From the NCBI GenBank assembly GCA_902702965.1, contig CACRXP010000397.1, forward strand, positions 246,531 to 310,530: 64,000 nucleotides of DNA. Direction: 5' to 3'. The DNA comes from Spirometra erinaceieuropaei (taxonomy: Eukaryota; Platyhelminthes; Cestoda; Diphyllobothriidea; Diphyllobothriidae). The translations under genes and the position numbers were made by a program. The notes under the pieces are model-generated. The model was not told the DNA's origin, made no database searches, and was given only the letters and a program-made list of their open reading frames with translations. Below, piece after piece: positions 23,601-35,668 of this stretch (position 1 is the first letter of the stretch; each line of letters begins with the position of its first letter).

Positions 23601-24847
23601 AAGCCCATTTCGGAACATTTTAAGAGATTGGTTGCTGTTTGTACGCATGATTTTATTGCTGTAAAACATGAAAAAATACACTAAAAAGATCAGTTAAGGT
23701 AGTATCCGACCTTTGTGTAAAACAGTTTTATCCACTTTGGGAATTATAATTGGGAAAAAACTTCATATATCTGCAGTTTTTTTACAAATGCTCCATTCTC
23801 TGATATATTTAGTAGGTGGTAGTATAGAAAATATTTTGTCCCCTTACTCACGTCTTAACAACTTGTCTTCTGGAACCTGACACGGAAACTATATAAATAT
23901 TTCAGAATACAAATTCATTTAAGATATTTGTTTCCTCTAAATCATGGACTGCTGGAATTCCTTAGCGAGCATTTTAAAAATCTATAGAATTATCAATCTA
24001 CAAAACGTACGGTATTTTTTTTCATCGGGTAATCCGCCGCTAGAAGACAAATTTCTGGTATTTTCCTCTGAAGTATGAGTTCCTCACTAAGAAAACCTCG
24101 CGCATTACCTAACTCATCGCTTTTCCAGGAGTGCAGTTGACATAATTATCCGGAAGGCTTCTCAAAAAAATCTAGCCTGCAAAGCTCCTTAAGATTCCTT
24201 TGGCGATAACTAAAATTAAAGCCTCATATTCTGTTGATTCGTCGAGGATTCTGTCATCATGCCATGAGTGTACGTGCGCCTCATTCGCCTTGCCAATATT
24301 AGGCTAACAATACAGAATAGGGTAACAAAAAGAACGTTGTCCGACATTGTTACGTAAGCTTTTGAATAAAAAGAGATTGCATAACAATAATACATATTTG
24401 AACTTTGCATAAGCTCAAGGTATTTCATATATACCGGAATATTGGCGTGTAGAAAAACATTAATTCCTATACCCACACATATTTTCACTTGCGGAAAATG
24501 GCAAAATGCTGGGTATGCGTTTTTCGGTTGAATATCTGTGGCAAGAGTGGGCAAAAAACATTCATTTTATACGGACATTTTGCTAACTTAAACTTCTAAC
24601 CTGAATAACGGCCGATTGTACGTACCAAGGCGTGTACTTCAAAGACCTTTTGTGACGCCAAAACAATTGCCTAGTAACATTCCAAATACACTCTCGTTAA
24701 TGTTGCTCTCAGGTACACAAGATAATGATACACACTGCAAACGTAGATGGTATAGATAAACATATAGTTTTGGTGAATCAGAAAGAACACGCATTATGCT
24801 GTATGAAAACTCAAAACTTTGGTAATGTTTAAGATATAATAAGATTG
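17641..24847. other. About 7 kb with no recognisable gene
   Basis: AT-rich. A short TA-rich run (taatatatatacatatata) lies near 18860-18880. The plus-strand frames at 19000-19293, 21533-21781 and 23195-23395 have no family motif. A minus-strand frame at 24216-24554 ends with a hydrophobic stretch (VLFVTLFCIVSLIL) followed by basic residues, but nothing supports it as an exon. No repeat copy was identified. Confidence 0.45.
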
Positions 24848-24849
24848 TA

Positions 24850-25825
24850 CAGTAGGCGGGCTAACTCATGAAGTGTCAACTGAAATTCCCAAATGCGCTT
24901 TTGTTTCGAAAACACTACTTAAGCAAGGTTGTAAACGTAATCATGGTGCAGCATAATTCTGTAATAATTCAGTCACCTCGGGATGCCGACTTTTGAAGGA
25001 ACTTCTTTCCGGCTGCATGAAAAAACCACACTCTGTAAAACAAGGACTACTTAAATAGCATGCTTTTTTCCATTGATTTTTGATGACCGTAGAAAGTCAA
25101 ATATATTTCATAACATGCATAAAAATGTTCATTTTTTGCTCATTCGGTAGAAAAATACGCGTTCTTTCAATTTTCTACCCGAAAAGTGTTTACTTTGGTT
25201 TTTAAAAACTTTTCCTACTCCCGAGTAATTTTGAACTTGACCTGCGGCTGCACTTTCATTCAGAGTTTCCAAGCCGTATATATTCCGCGTACGGAAAACC
25301 GCAAATTTCTCTACGGTGTTCAGATGAGATTATATGGGGTTCATAGAGTTTAGCTATAGATTTGAGCTTTATTGTTAACTTTTAAGCAACACTAGTACAT
25401 TCAGAGACATGATGTTTTATGAACGGCCATTTCATGGCATTAAAAAATCTCACAATCAGAAACATTTTAAAATCAAATTATACACTTCCTCCGAGTAAAA
25501 ACTCGAAAGGAGACGTAATTTTCTACCAAATGGGCAGAAGAGTGAATAATTTTATGTATATTTTCTATAAAATATAATTGGCTTTCAAAGGGCCTCCAAA
25601 AGCAATAAAAAAAACCTGCTACATAAGTAGTAATCTTTTACAGAGTATAATTTTGCATGAAAACAGGGAGAAGGTCGGTTGAAAGCCGGCATCCTGAGTT
25701 AGCTGAATCGTGATAGAATTATGCTGGACGATAATTTGTTTTACAACACTTTTTAATTAGTCTTTTTGTAGTGAAGACACATATCGGAATTTCTGTTGTC
25801 ACTTCATGAGTTAGCCCACCTACTT
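24850..25825 (+). mobile_element. Mariner-type long inverted-repeat element, copy 3
   Basis: Left end TA-cagtaggcgggctaactcatg; right end catgagttagcccacctactt-TA. Arms of about 400 bp flank a unique centre containing ccgcgtacggaaaaccg and atgaacggccatttcatgg. This is among the best preserved copies at about 976 bp. Non-autonomous. Confidence 0.8.
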
Positions 25826-25939
25826 TATGTGCAAGCTCAGTGCTTTAAGACTATTATCCAAGTGCATACTGGGAAATGAATTTAACTCAAGCAGAGTCTT
25901 ATATAATTAAAGACATACGATAATAATAGTAAATCTGCG

Positions 25940-27115
25940 ACAGTGCGTACCTATTAGGCAATATAATCTTTGGCGAATATATTCATGGGAAAGTTAGAAG
26001 CTTTCCAGCTACCTCACCAGATCAACAGTTTAAGATACTATGGGCGGTACGTGGATGATATATTCACGATTGCAGCGAAACTAAGTGACATCTCAATTCT
26101 ACTGGATGACATAAATCAGGCGCACCCATCAATAAAGTTCACTCTGGAAGAAGAACAGACCGGTTCACTTCCCTTTCTGGATGTGCTTCTGTGTAGAAGA
26201 CCTGACGGCAGCATTCGACGCAGCGTCTATCGCAAGAAAACGTGGTCCGGACAATACACCCATTTTGGGGGTTTCGTACCGCTAAAGCTTAAACGTAATT
26301 TAATCCGGTGTTTGACAGAAAGAGTACGAAGAATCTGCTCAGCTGATAGCGTTGAGAACGATCTGAAGATCATCGAAAGCCTCTTTCTCCAAAACGGGTA
26401 TCCTGGTAGATTCATTGCTAAGAACATGGCCGAAAGACCGCAAAAGCCCCCGATGCTGACGGCAAGAAGGAAAAGGCTTTGTATCAGGGTCCCATTCCAA
26501 GGGGATGCATAAAGTGAGCTCTTAAGAGGAGGCCTTACCCAAGCTGTCTCACAGATCTTTCCAGCAGCTGACACCCGTGTACTGTTCTCCACCAGTCCCA
26601 TTCTGTACGGAGAGGGCAAGGACAAACTACCAGCTCAGACCACCTCCATGTGTATTTACTCTTTCACCTGCTCCTGTGGAGCAGAATATATTGGTCGCAC
26701 GAGCCGGCGGTTATCCAAAAGAATGAAAGAATATCTCCCAGCATGCGTAGGAAAGGGACAAATAAAGAATATCAACAGCTCGATCCTCGCGCACATGGTA
26801 GACACTGACCACCGTGTAGACGCCAGCGAGGCCTTCAGAGTGATTTACAAGGTCCCATAAAACTATCCAAAACTGCTCGGGCAGCGCTTGCTGCCTACGG
26901 CAGAGGCGGCTGCCATCAGGCTACGCCGACCGGTCCTATGCGCACAGAAGAACTTCGTACAGGTCCCACAGTTACCATGGGTCAAAGCTACCAAGCCACC
27001 CGCATGTAATTACCTTCGCCGGGACCCACCTTCTCCCGGACGCAGAGTGGAATTGTGGTGTTTCACTCTCCCCCTCCCGTCCCCTCCCCTATCCAAAATC
27101 CGAGTTACAGCTTAA
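25940..27115 (+). pseudogene. Penelope-like element, 3' part: reverse transcriptase end and GIY-YIG nuclease
   Basis: One reading frame, interrupted by two stop codons (TAA at about 26510-26512 and 26858-26860). Counting from 25970, the first piece has the catalytic RYVDDIF at residues 26-32, then a LPFLDVLLCRR segment and the VPFQGD connector. After the first stop the frame continues into SMCIYSFTCSCGAEYIGRTS (from about 26645), the GIY-YIG nuclease with its family cysteines and histidines (HMVDTDH), and a tail with RLRRPVLCAQKNF. Family role: the element copies its RNA into DNA at a nicked target. The upstream reverse-transcriptase motifs are missing, so the copy is 5'-truncated near 25950. 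It is recently dead: only two stops and no frame shifts seen. No target duplication was identified. Confidence 0.9.
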
Positions 27116-28439
27116 TTATCTACTTGCACGTATCTTTTAATTCCTTACTTCAATAGCCATATAAATGTACAGGCCTGAACAGAATTTATCGAAAGCAGAC
27201 GTATGCTCGCCAAATTGCCATTTAAATTTTACAATGGGAGTTTTCGCAACTCTAATTAGTCTTTGTAAACCGTGCAGGAAGACGGAAGGATGCCGGTTGT
27301 AAAATCCGTATAAAATAGTGAATGAAATACCTTGTGATTTTGCCGTGTGTTAATCAATAATCCTAACGCACACTTAAGTACTCTTCTTCCACTGTCCTCA
27401 GTTACTATGCCCTTCATGTTATGTGCATGAGCTTACTTCTTGATTTCTCTTTGACTAGGCATGTAGTCACATGATCGCAAATTTTGCGAAATACCTTTAG
27501 TTGCGCAATAGGAAAATCGTGCCATCAATATACGAACATCTCCAAATACAGCGAAGGCTTCGACAAGTAGAAATCTGATGTTACAGTGGCTGAAATGGCA
27601 CACGTTTCCTTATCGAGAAAAATGCGTTTTTACCATTCTTTTCCACCATTCGTTTCCATCATGCGGTTGTATCAGTTTTTTGGGCCACCTCTGTGACCGT
27701 GTGGAGTACTCATGAGTACTGAGTGCATCATTTGCACCTGTGCTTGACCCTGCGTCGTTGAGTCTGCGAATATGAAGTAACCAGGTGGGACCAAGTCATA
27801 TGCGCTGAAAGAATTTCGCAATGTACGCCGTCCCGGAAAACTAGTAGGCATCACAGCGACAGCAGTTCGTCTTCATTTCCCTGGGTGAGATTACTGCCTG
27901 AACTCTTCTCTGGAATTGGTGACTTAGTAAGCGTTTTGCTTTTGTGACACTAGTTAACGGCGGACGAATAAAAATGACCATCTGGAGATTTTTTACACGT
28001 GTGTTTTATACTGGCTTTTACCGGTTGTTTGTCTTTTACGCCTCATAACTAGCAAAGATGAACGAAAGCCACGTATAATTTATAAATTTTTAAAATAAAT
28101 GAAAGATCTGCCGTCAGATTGAACGATATACATTGAACTTATTGGACTATATGGTAATAAGTGAATACTGAAAGGTCTTCAGACTTTTAGCCCGTAAACA
28201 CAGGCAAAAGCGCTGATATGACTATGAAAATTTCCCCGATATAAGCTGAAGTTAAAGCATCTTTTGATGGAAAAGTTGGAATTAAAATCGAGTTCTTATT
28301 TTGCATTTTTTCCGAACTAAAGTTCAGAACATTTAGAAATAAATACACCCAAAATGGCATCGCGAGTTGAAGTAAAAATCTAAGACACATAAGAACATAC
28401 AGCTGTACACGACTTATGACAATATACATTTAGGATGAG
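27116..28439. other. Probable Penelope 3' flank, then no recognisable gene
   Basis: The first 150-200 bases after the Penelope frame may be its 3' untranslated end; the boundary cannot be fixed. Beyond that only short chance frames are seen. Confidence 0.35.
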
Positions 28440-29032
28440 AAGATGTGTCCAGAAAATCATCTGTCTTACCCTTACCACTTCTGAATGTCCTCCATTTTCT
28501 TTATCGCATCCAGCACTCGCTGTTCCCATGAACTTGCATAAAAACCCAACAAGATGTGACGCGGACTTTCTTAACAGGTTTATGTATGTCATAAACCTAC
28601 TTGGTCCGAGTAAATATCCACTACTGACAGGACTAAATTGTTTAATCATCTTGTTGTTTATCAATCTCCAGGCCGTGCACCGGCAAATAATATTGCTAAA
28701 GTCCCCGGATATCTGATTCCAGACAACGTCCAGTATTAAATACCGGCCACTTTGGAGAACTGTTCGTTAATATCATTTACACACGCTTGTGTGCTGAGTC
28801 CATGGGAGTTTTCGCGGCTGTTACACTAGCTCATCGATGTGGACCAAAATAATCGTCCCGTTATATGAAGGTTGATTGATCACATAAACAATGTGTGCTT
28901 GTGCGCGAATAACTGTGCCCTCTAGGATATTATATATAACAATCTACTCGTCAATAGAAGCGAAGGGACGAGTCCCAGGAAGTAGTCTTGAAGAAGGAGA
29001 CACGATCGCCGGGACAAGAGCTTTATAAGCCT

Positions 29033-29070
29033 GACGTTTCTGATTCCTACTCGAATCCATTATCAGAGAC
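29033..29070 (-). ncRNA. Hammerhead remnant, left arm
   Basis: On the minus strand the core reads ctgataa, a stem II with one mismatch, then gaaacgtc. The change in the ctgatga box and the damaged stem II should abolish cleavage. Partner of the motif at 29213-29254. Confidence 0.5.
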
Positions 29071-29212
29071 AAAAAAAGCTGAAACGGGTGGTTGTTGCAC
29101 GATGGGCTGCGGGGAGGGGGAGTGAAGGTTCATAGGTATGCGGTAGCATGGCTACTGCATCCTATAAATATCGCAGCCCCTTGTGCAACAACCACCCGTT
29201 TCTGCTTTTTTT

Positions 29213-29254
29213 GTCTCTGATGATGGGTTCGAGCAGGAATCCGAAACGTCGGGC
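29213..29254 (+). ncRNA. Hammerhead ribozyme of Penelope type, right arm
   Basis: Stem I 5' strand gtct (29213-29216); box ctgatga (29217-29223); an extra t; stem II gggttc-gagcag-gaatcc (29225-29242); box gaaa (29243-29246); acgt palindrome as minimal stem III (29246-29249); cleavage after the c of gtc at 29250; stem I 3' strand gggc (29251-29254), with wobble pairs. Penelope-like elements are known to carry such minimal type I hammerheads in their terminal repeats. Confidence 0.75.
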
Positions 29255-29545
29255 TAATAAAGCTCTTGTCCCGGCGATCGTGTCTGCTTTAAAATCTACT
29301 CGTCAGTTTGTTTAACTCCTCTTCCACTTCATAGCACTCAGCATAAACTAAGGAACACCAGCTAGCTGGAGGACTGTTGGCTCGCAGTTGGCCAACTTTA
29401 CGGTTAACATAGTTCTCCGTTTTTCGCTAGATGTTCAACAGACGAAACTCACCTTTGATGTTGACCAATCCTTTGAGCCAGCGGTAACGCCGACTTGTCG
29501 GTCGTGACTCGGTTTTCGTACGTAAAGGTTTACAGTTGTCTTCTT

Positions 29546-30835
29546 GGCAAGGTTTTAGTAGCACTATCTCTTTCGAGTGATGTTTTATGAGCTGCGGCAA
29601 GTTACCATCGCAACAAAACCTGTTAAAATTTGAAATGAATCTATAAATTCCTCTCATTGTCATACCTTGATCACAGGTCATCTCACTGTTCTTTTATATG
29701 AATGTTAGAATTTATATTCTTGCACTAATCTCTGAACAAATATTTCTAAAAATGAGTGGGCCCTTACGAACTATCATCAACCAGTAATGCCGCTATTCTG
29801 GCATGCCCAATACTTAAACTATGGTTCAGTGTATCCTTGAAAATTCAATCACATGGCTTTCCTACCTAGCCTATCCATGTTGAAGATCAACTGACGGGTT
29901 TACTCACTGATCCTCTGGAATTACACGGCAGAAATGCCTGTGCACGCTTTTCAACCAAAACCGTTCGATAAATGTCATTCCCCGACTCTTTCAGGCGACG
30001 ATCAGGCCACTGGTCTTTACTCTCTCTCTCTTGTGCAGTGCAAATTTCCATTTGAATGCTAAGAAAATTAAACACTCCAAAAAGGACGTATTTTGTTTCC
30101 TAATTTACAAATTTTATCTTAAAACTAGTAACGATGTCCTCCAATGGGCCTTGGGAAAAAACTTGCTAAAGCATTTTAAAATTTCTATGCAACGTAACTG
30201 ACGTTTTTAATTTAGTCGGTTCATGTAAGGGTAACGTTCTTTTTTCCTAAAGTCTAAAAGGCAAGCAAATAAAGTGGGAGTGTACATTAACTGAAATACC
30301 TTAGGTAGCACTGGTCGCATGCCCAACGAGAAATCGTTGTCATAATTTATGCAAAAAATTCAAACGTCATCCTGCAAGAAGCAATAATACATACTCATTC
30401 CGTGTATAACGTGGAATTGACATCTCCGTGGCAAAAATCCCTGGGGCGTGCTCGTTTTCTACTTAACATCATGGACTACATTTTTCCTGCCTGTAGAAGC
30501 CTGCAACGACCGGTTAATTACTCGGAGGTCTGTGGTCAGGACTATTCTGTCTAATCCCCTAGAACAAAAGCAGTCTGACTACAATTTGTAATTACTTAAC
30601 CCTGGATTTTTCACTTTTTTCTTTCATCAGCGCTTCTTTTTCGATGAATTTTCTGCCAGGCCTGAAAATCTTGCCTGCATACAGTTTTTGGCTGAATTGT
30701 TTGTCGCCACTGATAGAAAATGCGTTATTATAATTTGCTCAAGAATTTACATTATTGTCACTGGCTAACTGCTTCCCATTCAGGGAAAAGGAATGAGTGC
30801 AGAGCACTTACGTATCAGACCATCTACAAGGCATG
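29546..30835. other. No recognisable gene
   Basis: Short open frames only, and no repeat copy identified. Confidence 0.45.
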
Positions 30836-30837
30836 TA

Positions 30838-31826
30838 CAGTAGGTTAGCTAACTCAAGAAATGTCAGTCGAAATGTCGAGATTCATTCCCGTTTCGAAAA
30901 GATTAATTACGTAGAGTTGCAAACTTAATCGTTTTACAGCATAATCCTATAGCAATCCACTTACCACTTGGTGCCGGCTTTCGAATTAACTTCTCTTCGA
31001 CGGCATACAAGAACAACAGTCTGCAAAAAATGACTACCTAAGTAGCATGGAATTTTCTCATTTGTTTTCGATACCTTTAAAAATTCAATTTTATCTCATG
31101 GAAAACATACATAAAAATATTCATTCTTTTGCTTATCCGGCAGAAAATTACGTCTTGTTCCAATTTTATTCTCAAAGAAGGGGTATGATTCGGTATCCAA
31201 AAACTTTTCCGATTCCCGAATAGTTTCGAACCCGACCTGCCGTCATACTTGCACTCAGGGTTTTCAAACTACAAGCCGAATATTTTCTGCTTACCGAAAA
31301 CTATACATTCCTCTACGGTATTAAGAGAGGACCACGTAGGGCTCATAAGATTTAGCAGTGGATTTGAGTCATATAGTTAACTTTGCAAGCCACATTGTTA
31401 AATGCAGAGAGATGACGTTTTATGAATGACCATTTCACAATATTAAAAACCGCACAATTAGAAACTTTTTTAAAACAGAATTATATTCTTTCTTCTTAAT
31501 ATTGGAAAAAGACGTAATTTCTATCAAATGAGCAAAAGAATGAACATTTTCATGCATGTCTCCCATAAAATATAATTGAATACTTAAGGGCATCGAAAAT
31601 CACAGAGAAAATTGCATGTTTATTATGTCATTATTTTTTGCAGAGTATATTTCTTGCATTCAGTCGGAAAGAGGTTCTTGCAAAGGCCTACACCCTGGGA
31701 TAATTGGACTATTATAGAATCATGCTGTATGATGATTAGTTTTGCAACGCTACTTAAGTAGTCTTTTCGAAACGGGAACGAATTTTGAAATTTCGGCCGA
31801 CATTTCATGAGTTAGCCTATCTACTG
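30838..31826 (+). mobile_element. Mariner-type long inverted-repeat element, copy 4
   Basis: Left end TA-cagtaggttagctaactc; right end catgagttagcctatctactg-TA, with intact TA on both sides. The arms are about 380 bp, and the centre is in the same orientation as copies 1, 3 and 5. About 989 bp, no coding sequence. Confidence 0.8.
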
Positions 31827-31828
31827 TA

Positions 31829-32944
31829 CCTGCGTTCCGAGTTTTCAGCGATGTCCGTATGCTGAGCGTGAGAACAGGTGCACGCAGCTAACGTGGAAGA
31901 ATTATTATATTTACCTAACTTTCGGAGTGCGCCTAAGATGCATATTCGGAGTCTGACCAATACACAATTGCCGATATATTCTCCCTCAAAATATTTTTTA
32001 ATATGTTGCTGTTTTGGCACATTTTGAATAATTCATATTAACCCAACAGCTACTTACTGCTGTATTCGTCCTATCAGTAATGTAGGATAGGAGGGGGGGT
32101 CCGCGCACAGTTTGGTGACTCATTGACTCCAAAATATTAAATTAATTCCCTAAAATTACATTTTCGCCTACATTTTTGATAATGTTGACTGCAAACTAAG
32201 GATGCAACCAAATATTCGGATATGGGGCAAAATAGAGAATGAAGCACCCTTTGTCACTATGGACAGAATGACACTAGGTCTATAAACCGTGTACAAATGC
32301 ACTGTCTAAAAATACAGGGTTTAATGTATTACAGTTGCGAATGTTTTCAGGTCCTTTATGTCAGTTGGACTTTGTTTCCACTAATCATAATTACATCCTG
32401 TCCATTCTGGGTGAATAAAAAGGACATTCTCCGCAGTAAACGCCCAATGTGATTAGCATCGGTTTTGTTGGTCATTACGCTTTAACGAAAAATCTTTTAA
32501 GGTACACTTGGAAGCTGGTCCTCTACCTGTCCCTTGGGGTGAGTAGAATCGTGACGTTTCGTCTCGTAAACTCGTAAACCTTGGGTTTCTGACACGTTTC
32601 GGCAATAGGGCAGTGTTAGAGCCGGGTGCATCTTTGGCTGAGCAGTTTCTTTGAACGGGGTTTCCTGTGCTCTTTTTCTGAATGTGCGTTCATGGTCAAC
32701 TAACCGTTAACCGAGTGTTCCTGTGAACGTACGCATACACAGTAGGTTCGTGCGCCCCATCAAGTCATTTGAAATATCCTTTGCGTCATCTAAGTCTCTG
32801 AAAAATGATGGTCTAATATCCCTGATGTCGACATTTTGTCACTTTGGCGATCAAGCTACCAGAGCTTGTTAGACTAAAATAGTTGATAAAGAAAACACTT
32901 TGCAAAAATTTCGTATTCGTTTTAGAATTTGTTATTTATTTATT
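31829..32944. other. No recognisable gene
   Basis: Nothing recognised. Contains a short G run (gaggggggg) near 32090. Confidence 0.45.
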
Positions 32945-32946
32945 TA

Positions 32947-33872
32947 AAGTAGGCGAACAAACTCAGGAAATGTCAACCGAAATTCTGAAGGGCTTTTTTG
33001 TTACGAAAAGATTAATTAATTAGGTTTGTAAAAGTAGTCATTGTACAGCACAATTTTACGATGATTCAGTTACCTCAGAATGCCAGCTCTCCAACGAACT
33101 TTTTACTGGCGGCATTAAATAACTATACTCTGCCAAAAATGACTATTTGTTTAGCATGAACTTTTCTCATTGATTTTCGATGTCTTTAAAACTTCGACTA
33201 TATTTAATGAAAAACATTGAGAAAATATTCATACTTTTGCTTATTCGGTAGAACATGACGCCCTCTTTCAAATTTTTACTCGAAAGGGGGGTATAATTTG
33301 GCTTTTAAAAACTTTTCGAAGTTTTGAATAATTTCGAACCTGACCTGCCTATACACTTGCATTCAGGGTTTCCAGACCACAAACCGTATATTTCCCGCGT
33401 ACGAAAAACCATGCATTTCTATACGGAATTAGGAGAAAATTCATAATTTCATCAAATTCAGCAGCTGCTTTGAGCTATACTGTTGACTCTGTAATCCAGA
33501 TTGGTAAATGCAGAAAAATGACGTTATATGAACGGCCATTTCACGGTTTTAAAAATTCCCCAATTAGAAACTTTTTCAAAACCAAAATATACGCCGCTTG
33601 AGGCATATTTTTATGAAATATAATCTAAGTTTTAAGGGCATCGAAAATCAATGAGAAAAATACATGCTACGCAAATAGTCAGTTTTGACAGAGTATTGTT
33701 ATTAAATGCAGCCAGGAAGGAGTTCGTTCGAAAGCTGACATCCTAAGGTAACTGAACCATTGTAAAATTATGCTGCACAATGTTTATTTTTACAACCCTA
33801 CTTAATTAATCTTTTCGTAACGAAAGCGCATTTCGGAATTTCGGTTGAAATTTCTTAAGTAAACCCACGTAC
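32947..33872 (+). mobile_element. Mariner-type long inverted-repeat element, copy 5
   Basis: Left end aagtaggcgaacaaactc next to TA; right end degenerate (cttaagtaaacccacgtac). The centre has cgcgtacgaaaaacc and atgaacggccatttcacgg. More diverged than copies 3, 4 and 6, so probably older; the right boundary is approximate. Confidence 0.7.
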
Positions 33873-35414
33873 GTCACCTCAATGACGACAGTGCCGAATG
33901 AATTTTGCCTGTCAATAGAATCAACGGAAGCACTTGCATGCTCTTGCAAAGACTGAAGGCATTTGAGACGCAAATGTCAGCTTTATTGAGAGTGAAAAAA
34001 TATACAGTTGTTAAGTGTTTTCTTAAACCTCTAATTGGAACTCTATTGGTGTTAGTATATTTTAGAGAAAGAGCTGTATAGAATCCGGTTTTGGGCTTTT
34101 CATGAATTCAGCCTTTACAGAACAATGTAAAAATTGCCTTTTTCCTACTTAATGTAAAACGCCATCCTCCAGTGGAATTATTACATAAGTAACGATAAGT
34201 TCTACCCGCAGAATCAGCTGGCGAACGTCCAAACCTGCTTCATCAGCACGATTAGAAGGGCTATTCTGATTTGCGCTAAATGTACAGAGCAACCCTTTGG
34301 GTGAATAGAATTTTCCTGACACTGATTATTCTGCTTTGGATCGTGATGCGTATATTTCCAAAACACATCATACACAAGGCCCGTTTACCATTGGCACATA
34401 TTCCAATTCATCATTTTTAGAAAAGTTTTGCAAAGGTCGTATTTGCCGATACCATAAAAAAGAAGCAAAAGAATCCGAGGTGATAAAATATGGTCTGTAC
34501 GCCATCCTCGTTTGGTTATAATTCATGTCCAAACAATCAAGATCCAAGGGTTGATTTATGGCCTGGTAGGTCATTTTAAGGCAACTTGTCTCTCAGCAAC
34601 TGTTATTTACCAACGACGAATTCTTAAATTTATACGAGATTTGTGTAAGCCGATCTACCTGAGCCTCAACATGGGCATTTACAGCCAATCTTGGATACAG
34701 TATAACGACAGCGATGAGAAATTTCGTATGAACGGATGCAGATTAGGTGCCCTATCATGGCTTATTTCTTGCCTTCAGCTGTCCATTATAGAGATCCGTG
34801 AACAAACACCTGCGAAAATTGATTGGCCAGGGGGAGAAACTTCGTATTCTTAATCAAAAGCTTAGGCATTCCGAGCTCCAGTCGGGAATATTTGTATCAT
34901 TTAAAACGGGAAATACCGCTCTGGTCCAATAATATTTCTCGAATCTGAATTTCTGTCGCTGCCTAATTGTTACTGCTTTTTATTTTCTTTCGGATTAGGC
35001 TTACAGGATGTGCATAAAGTCTGCATAATTACGTAAACGCAATCAATAATGTAACACTTCAGGGAGCGATACTTTTGCCCTCAAATGGTTTAATGATCTT
35101 AAACATTTAAATCGAACTTTACAAGTCAGAAAATATATTGTCCACTTTCTGCACAGCTTCATAGCTTCCAGTATTGTGGTTCACTACCCGAAAACTCGCG
35201 AATCTTTCCTATAATGAGGACCTCCTTCACGTCGGTGGAACCCGCTGCACGTTGCAGTTTTGCCGGCTGTTTCACACAGAAAATCGAATTTAAGTGCATT
35301 TTTGTTCACCAGATGACGAAAAAATATTTTAATTACCAGATTAGTGAGCCTTATTATATAAGCGTTTAAATACTGAGAACAGCAATAACATGCGTAATAT
35401 TTCCAGTGTAGGAA
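33873..35414. other. No recognisable gene
   Basis: The plus-strand frames at 34336-34521 and 34512-34853 show no family motif. No repeat was recognised. Confidence 0.45.
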
Positions 35415-35539
35415 ATTAATGTCCCAAAACGGACCACGTGGGGGATGCGCTGGACCAATAGCGGGGCCATGTCGGATCCTAGCGGGCGTTATTGGAAGTG
35501 AACACCATAACAAATACGATCGCCGGGACAAGAGCATTA

Positions 35540-35584
35540 TCAGCCTGACGTTTCGGATTCCTACTCGGATCCATCATCAGAGAA
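35540..35584 (-). ncRNA. Hammerhead ribozyme of Penelope type, left arm
   Basis: On the minus strand: ttct, ctgatga, stem II ggatcc-gagtag-gaatcc with one mismatch, gaaa, acgt palindrome, cleavage after gtc, then aggc. Both core boxes are intact, but stem I has only three pairs next to the core. Confidence 0.6.
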
Positions 35585-35626
35585 AAAAGAGCAGAAACGG
35601 GTAGGCCAACCCGTTTCTGCTCTTTT

Positions 35627-35668
35627 GTCTCTGATGATGGATTCGAGTAGGAATCCGAAACGTCAGGC
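35627..35668 (+). ncRNA. Hammerhead ribozyme of Penelope type, right arm
   Basis: Stem I gtct (35627-35630) with aggc (35665-35668); box ctgatga (35631-35637); one extra t; stem II ggattc-gagtag-gaatcc (35639-35656), six pairs; box gaaa (35657-35660); acgt as stem III; predicted cleavage after 35664. This is the best preserved copy in the window. An extra base between the ctgatga box and stem II is tolerated in some natural hammerheads. Confidence 0.8.

Larger units (their letters stand above)
28941..29305. mobile_element. Penelope-type fold-back insertion with 13-bp target duplication
   Basis: aatctactcgtca occurs at 28941-28953 and 29293-29305. Between them two arms of the same terminal sequence face each other: left arm gagtcccaggaagtag ... 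gatcgccgggacaagagc, right arm gctcttgtcccggcgatcgtg. The left arm is longer at its outer end; the right arm stops at gtctgctt. The centre has gcatcctataaatatcgcag, a TATA-like box about 45 bases before the ribozyme of the right arm. Repeat A copy 2 lacks the insertion (aatctactcct at about 46559), confirming both insertion and duplication. There is no coding region; mobilisation by a Penelope reverse transcriptase is inferred. Confidence 0.85.
28440..29545. repeat. Dispersed repeat A, copy 1 (interrupted)
   Basis: Alignable with 46060-46815. Shared landmarks are: cattttctttatcgc, aaaacccaacaagatg, actaaattgtttaatcatc, gcaccggcaaataatattg, aatgtgtgcttgtg, tctaggatatta, tcatagcactcagca, ctgttgg and cgtaaaggtttaca. 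The minus strand of both copies encodes a similar C-terminal peptide, CKPL-R-KTES-PTS ... EFRL-NI, which may mark a coding relic of an unidentified element. A fold-back is inserted at 28954-29292. Confidence 0.7.

Noticed and set aside
24216..24554. Minus-strand frame with a membrane-like segment and basic tail
   Set aside because: No signal, splice context or family match; length is within chance for AT-rich sequence.
26227..26625. 132-codon minus-strand frame
   Set aside because: It is the shadow of the Penelope reverse-transcriptase frame on the plus strand.
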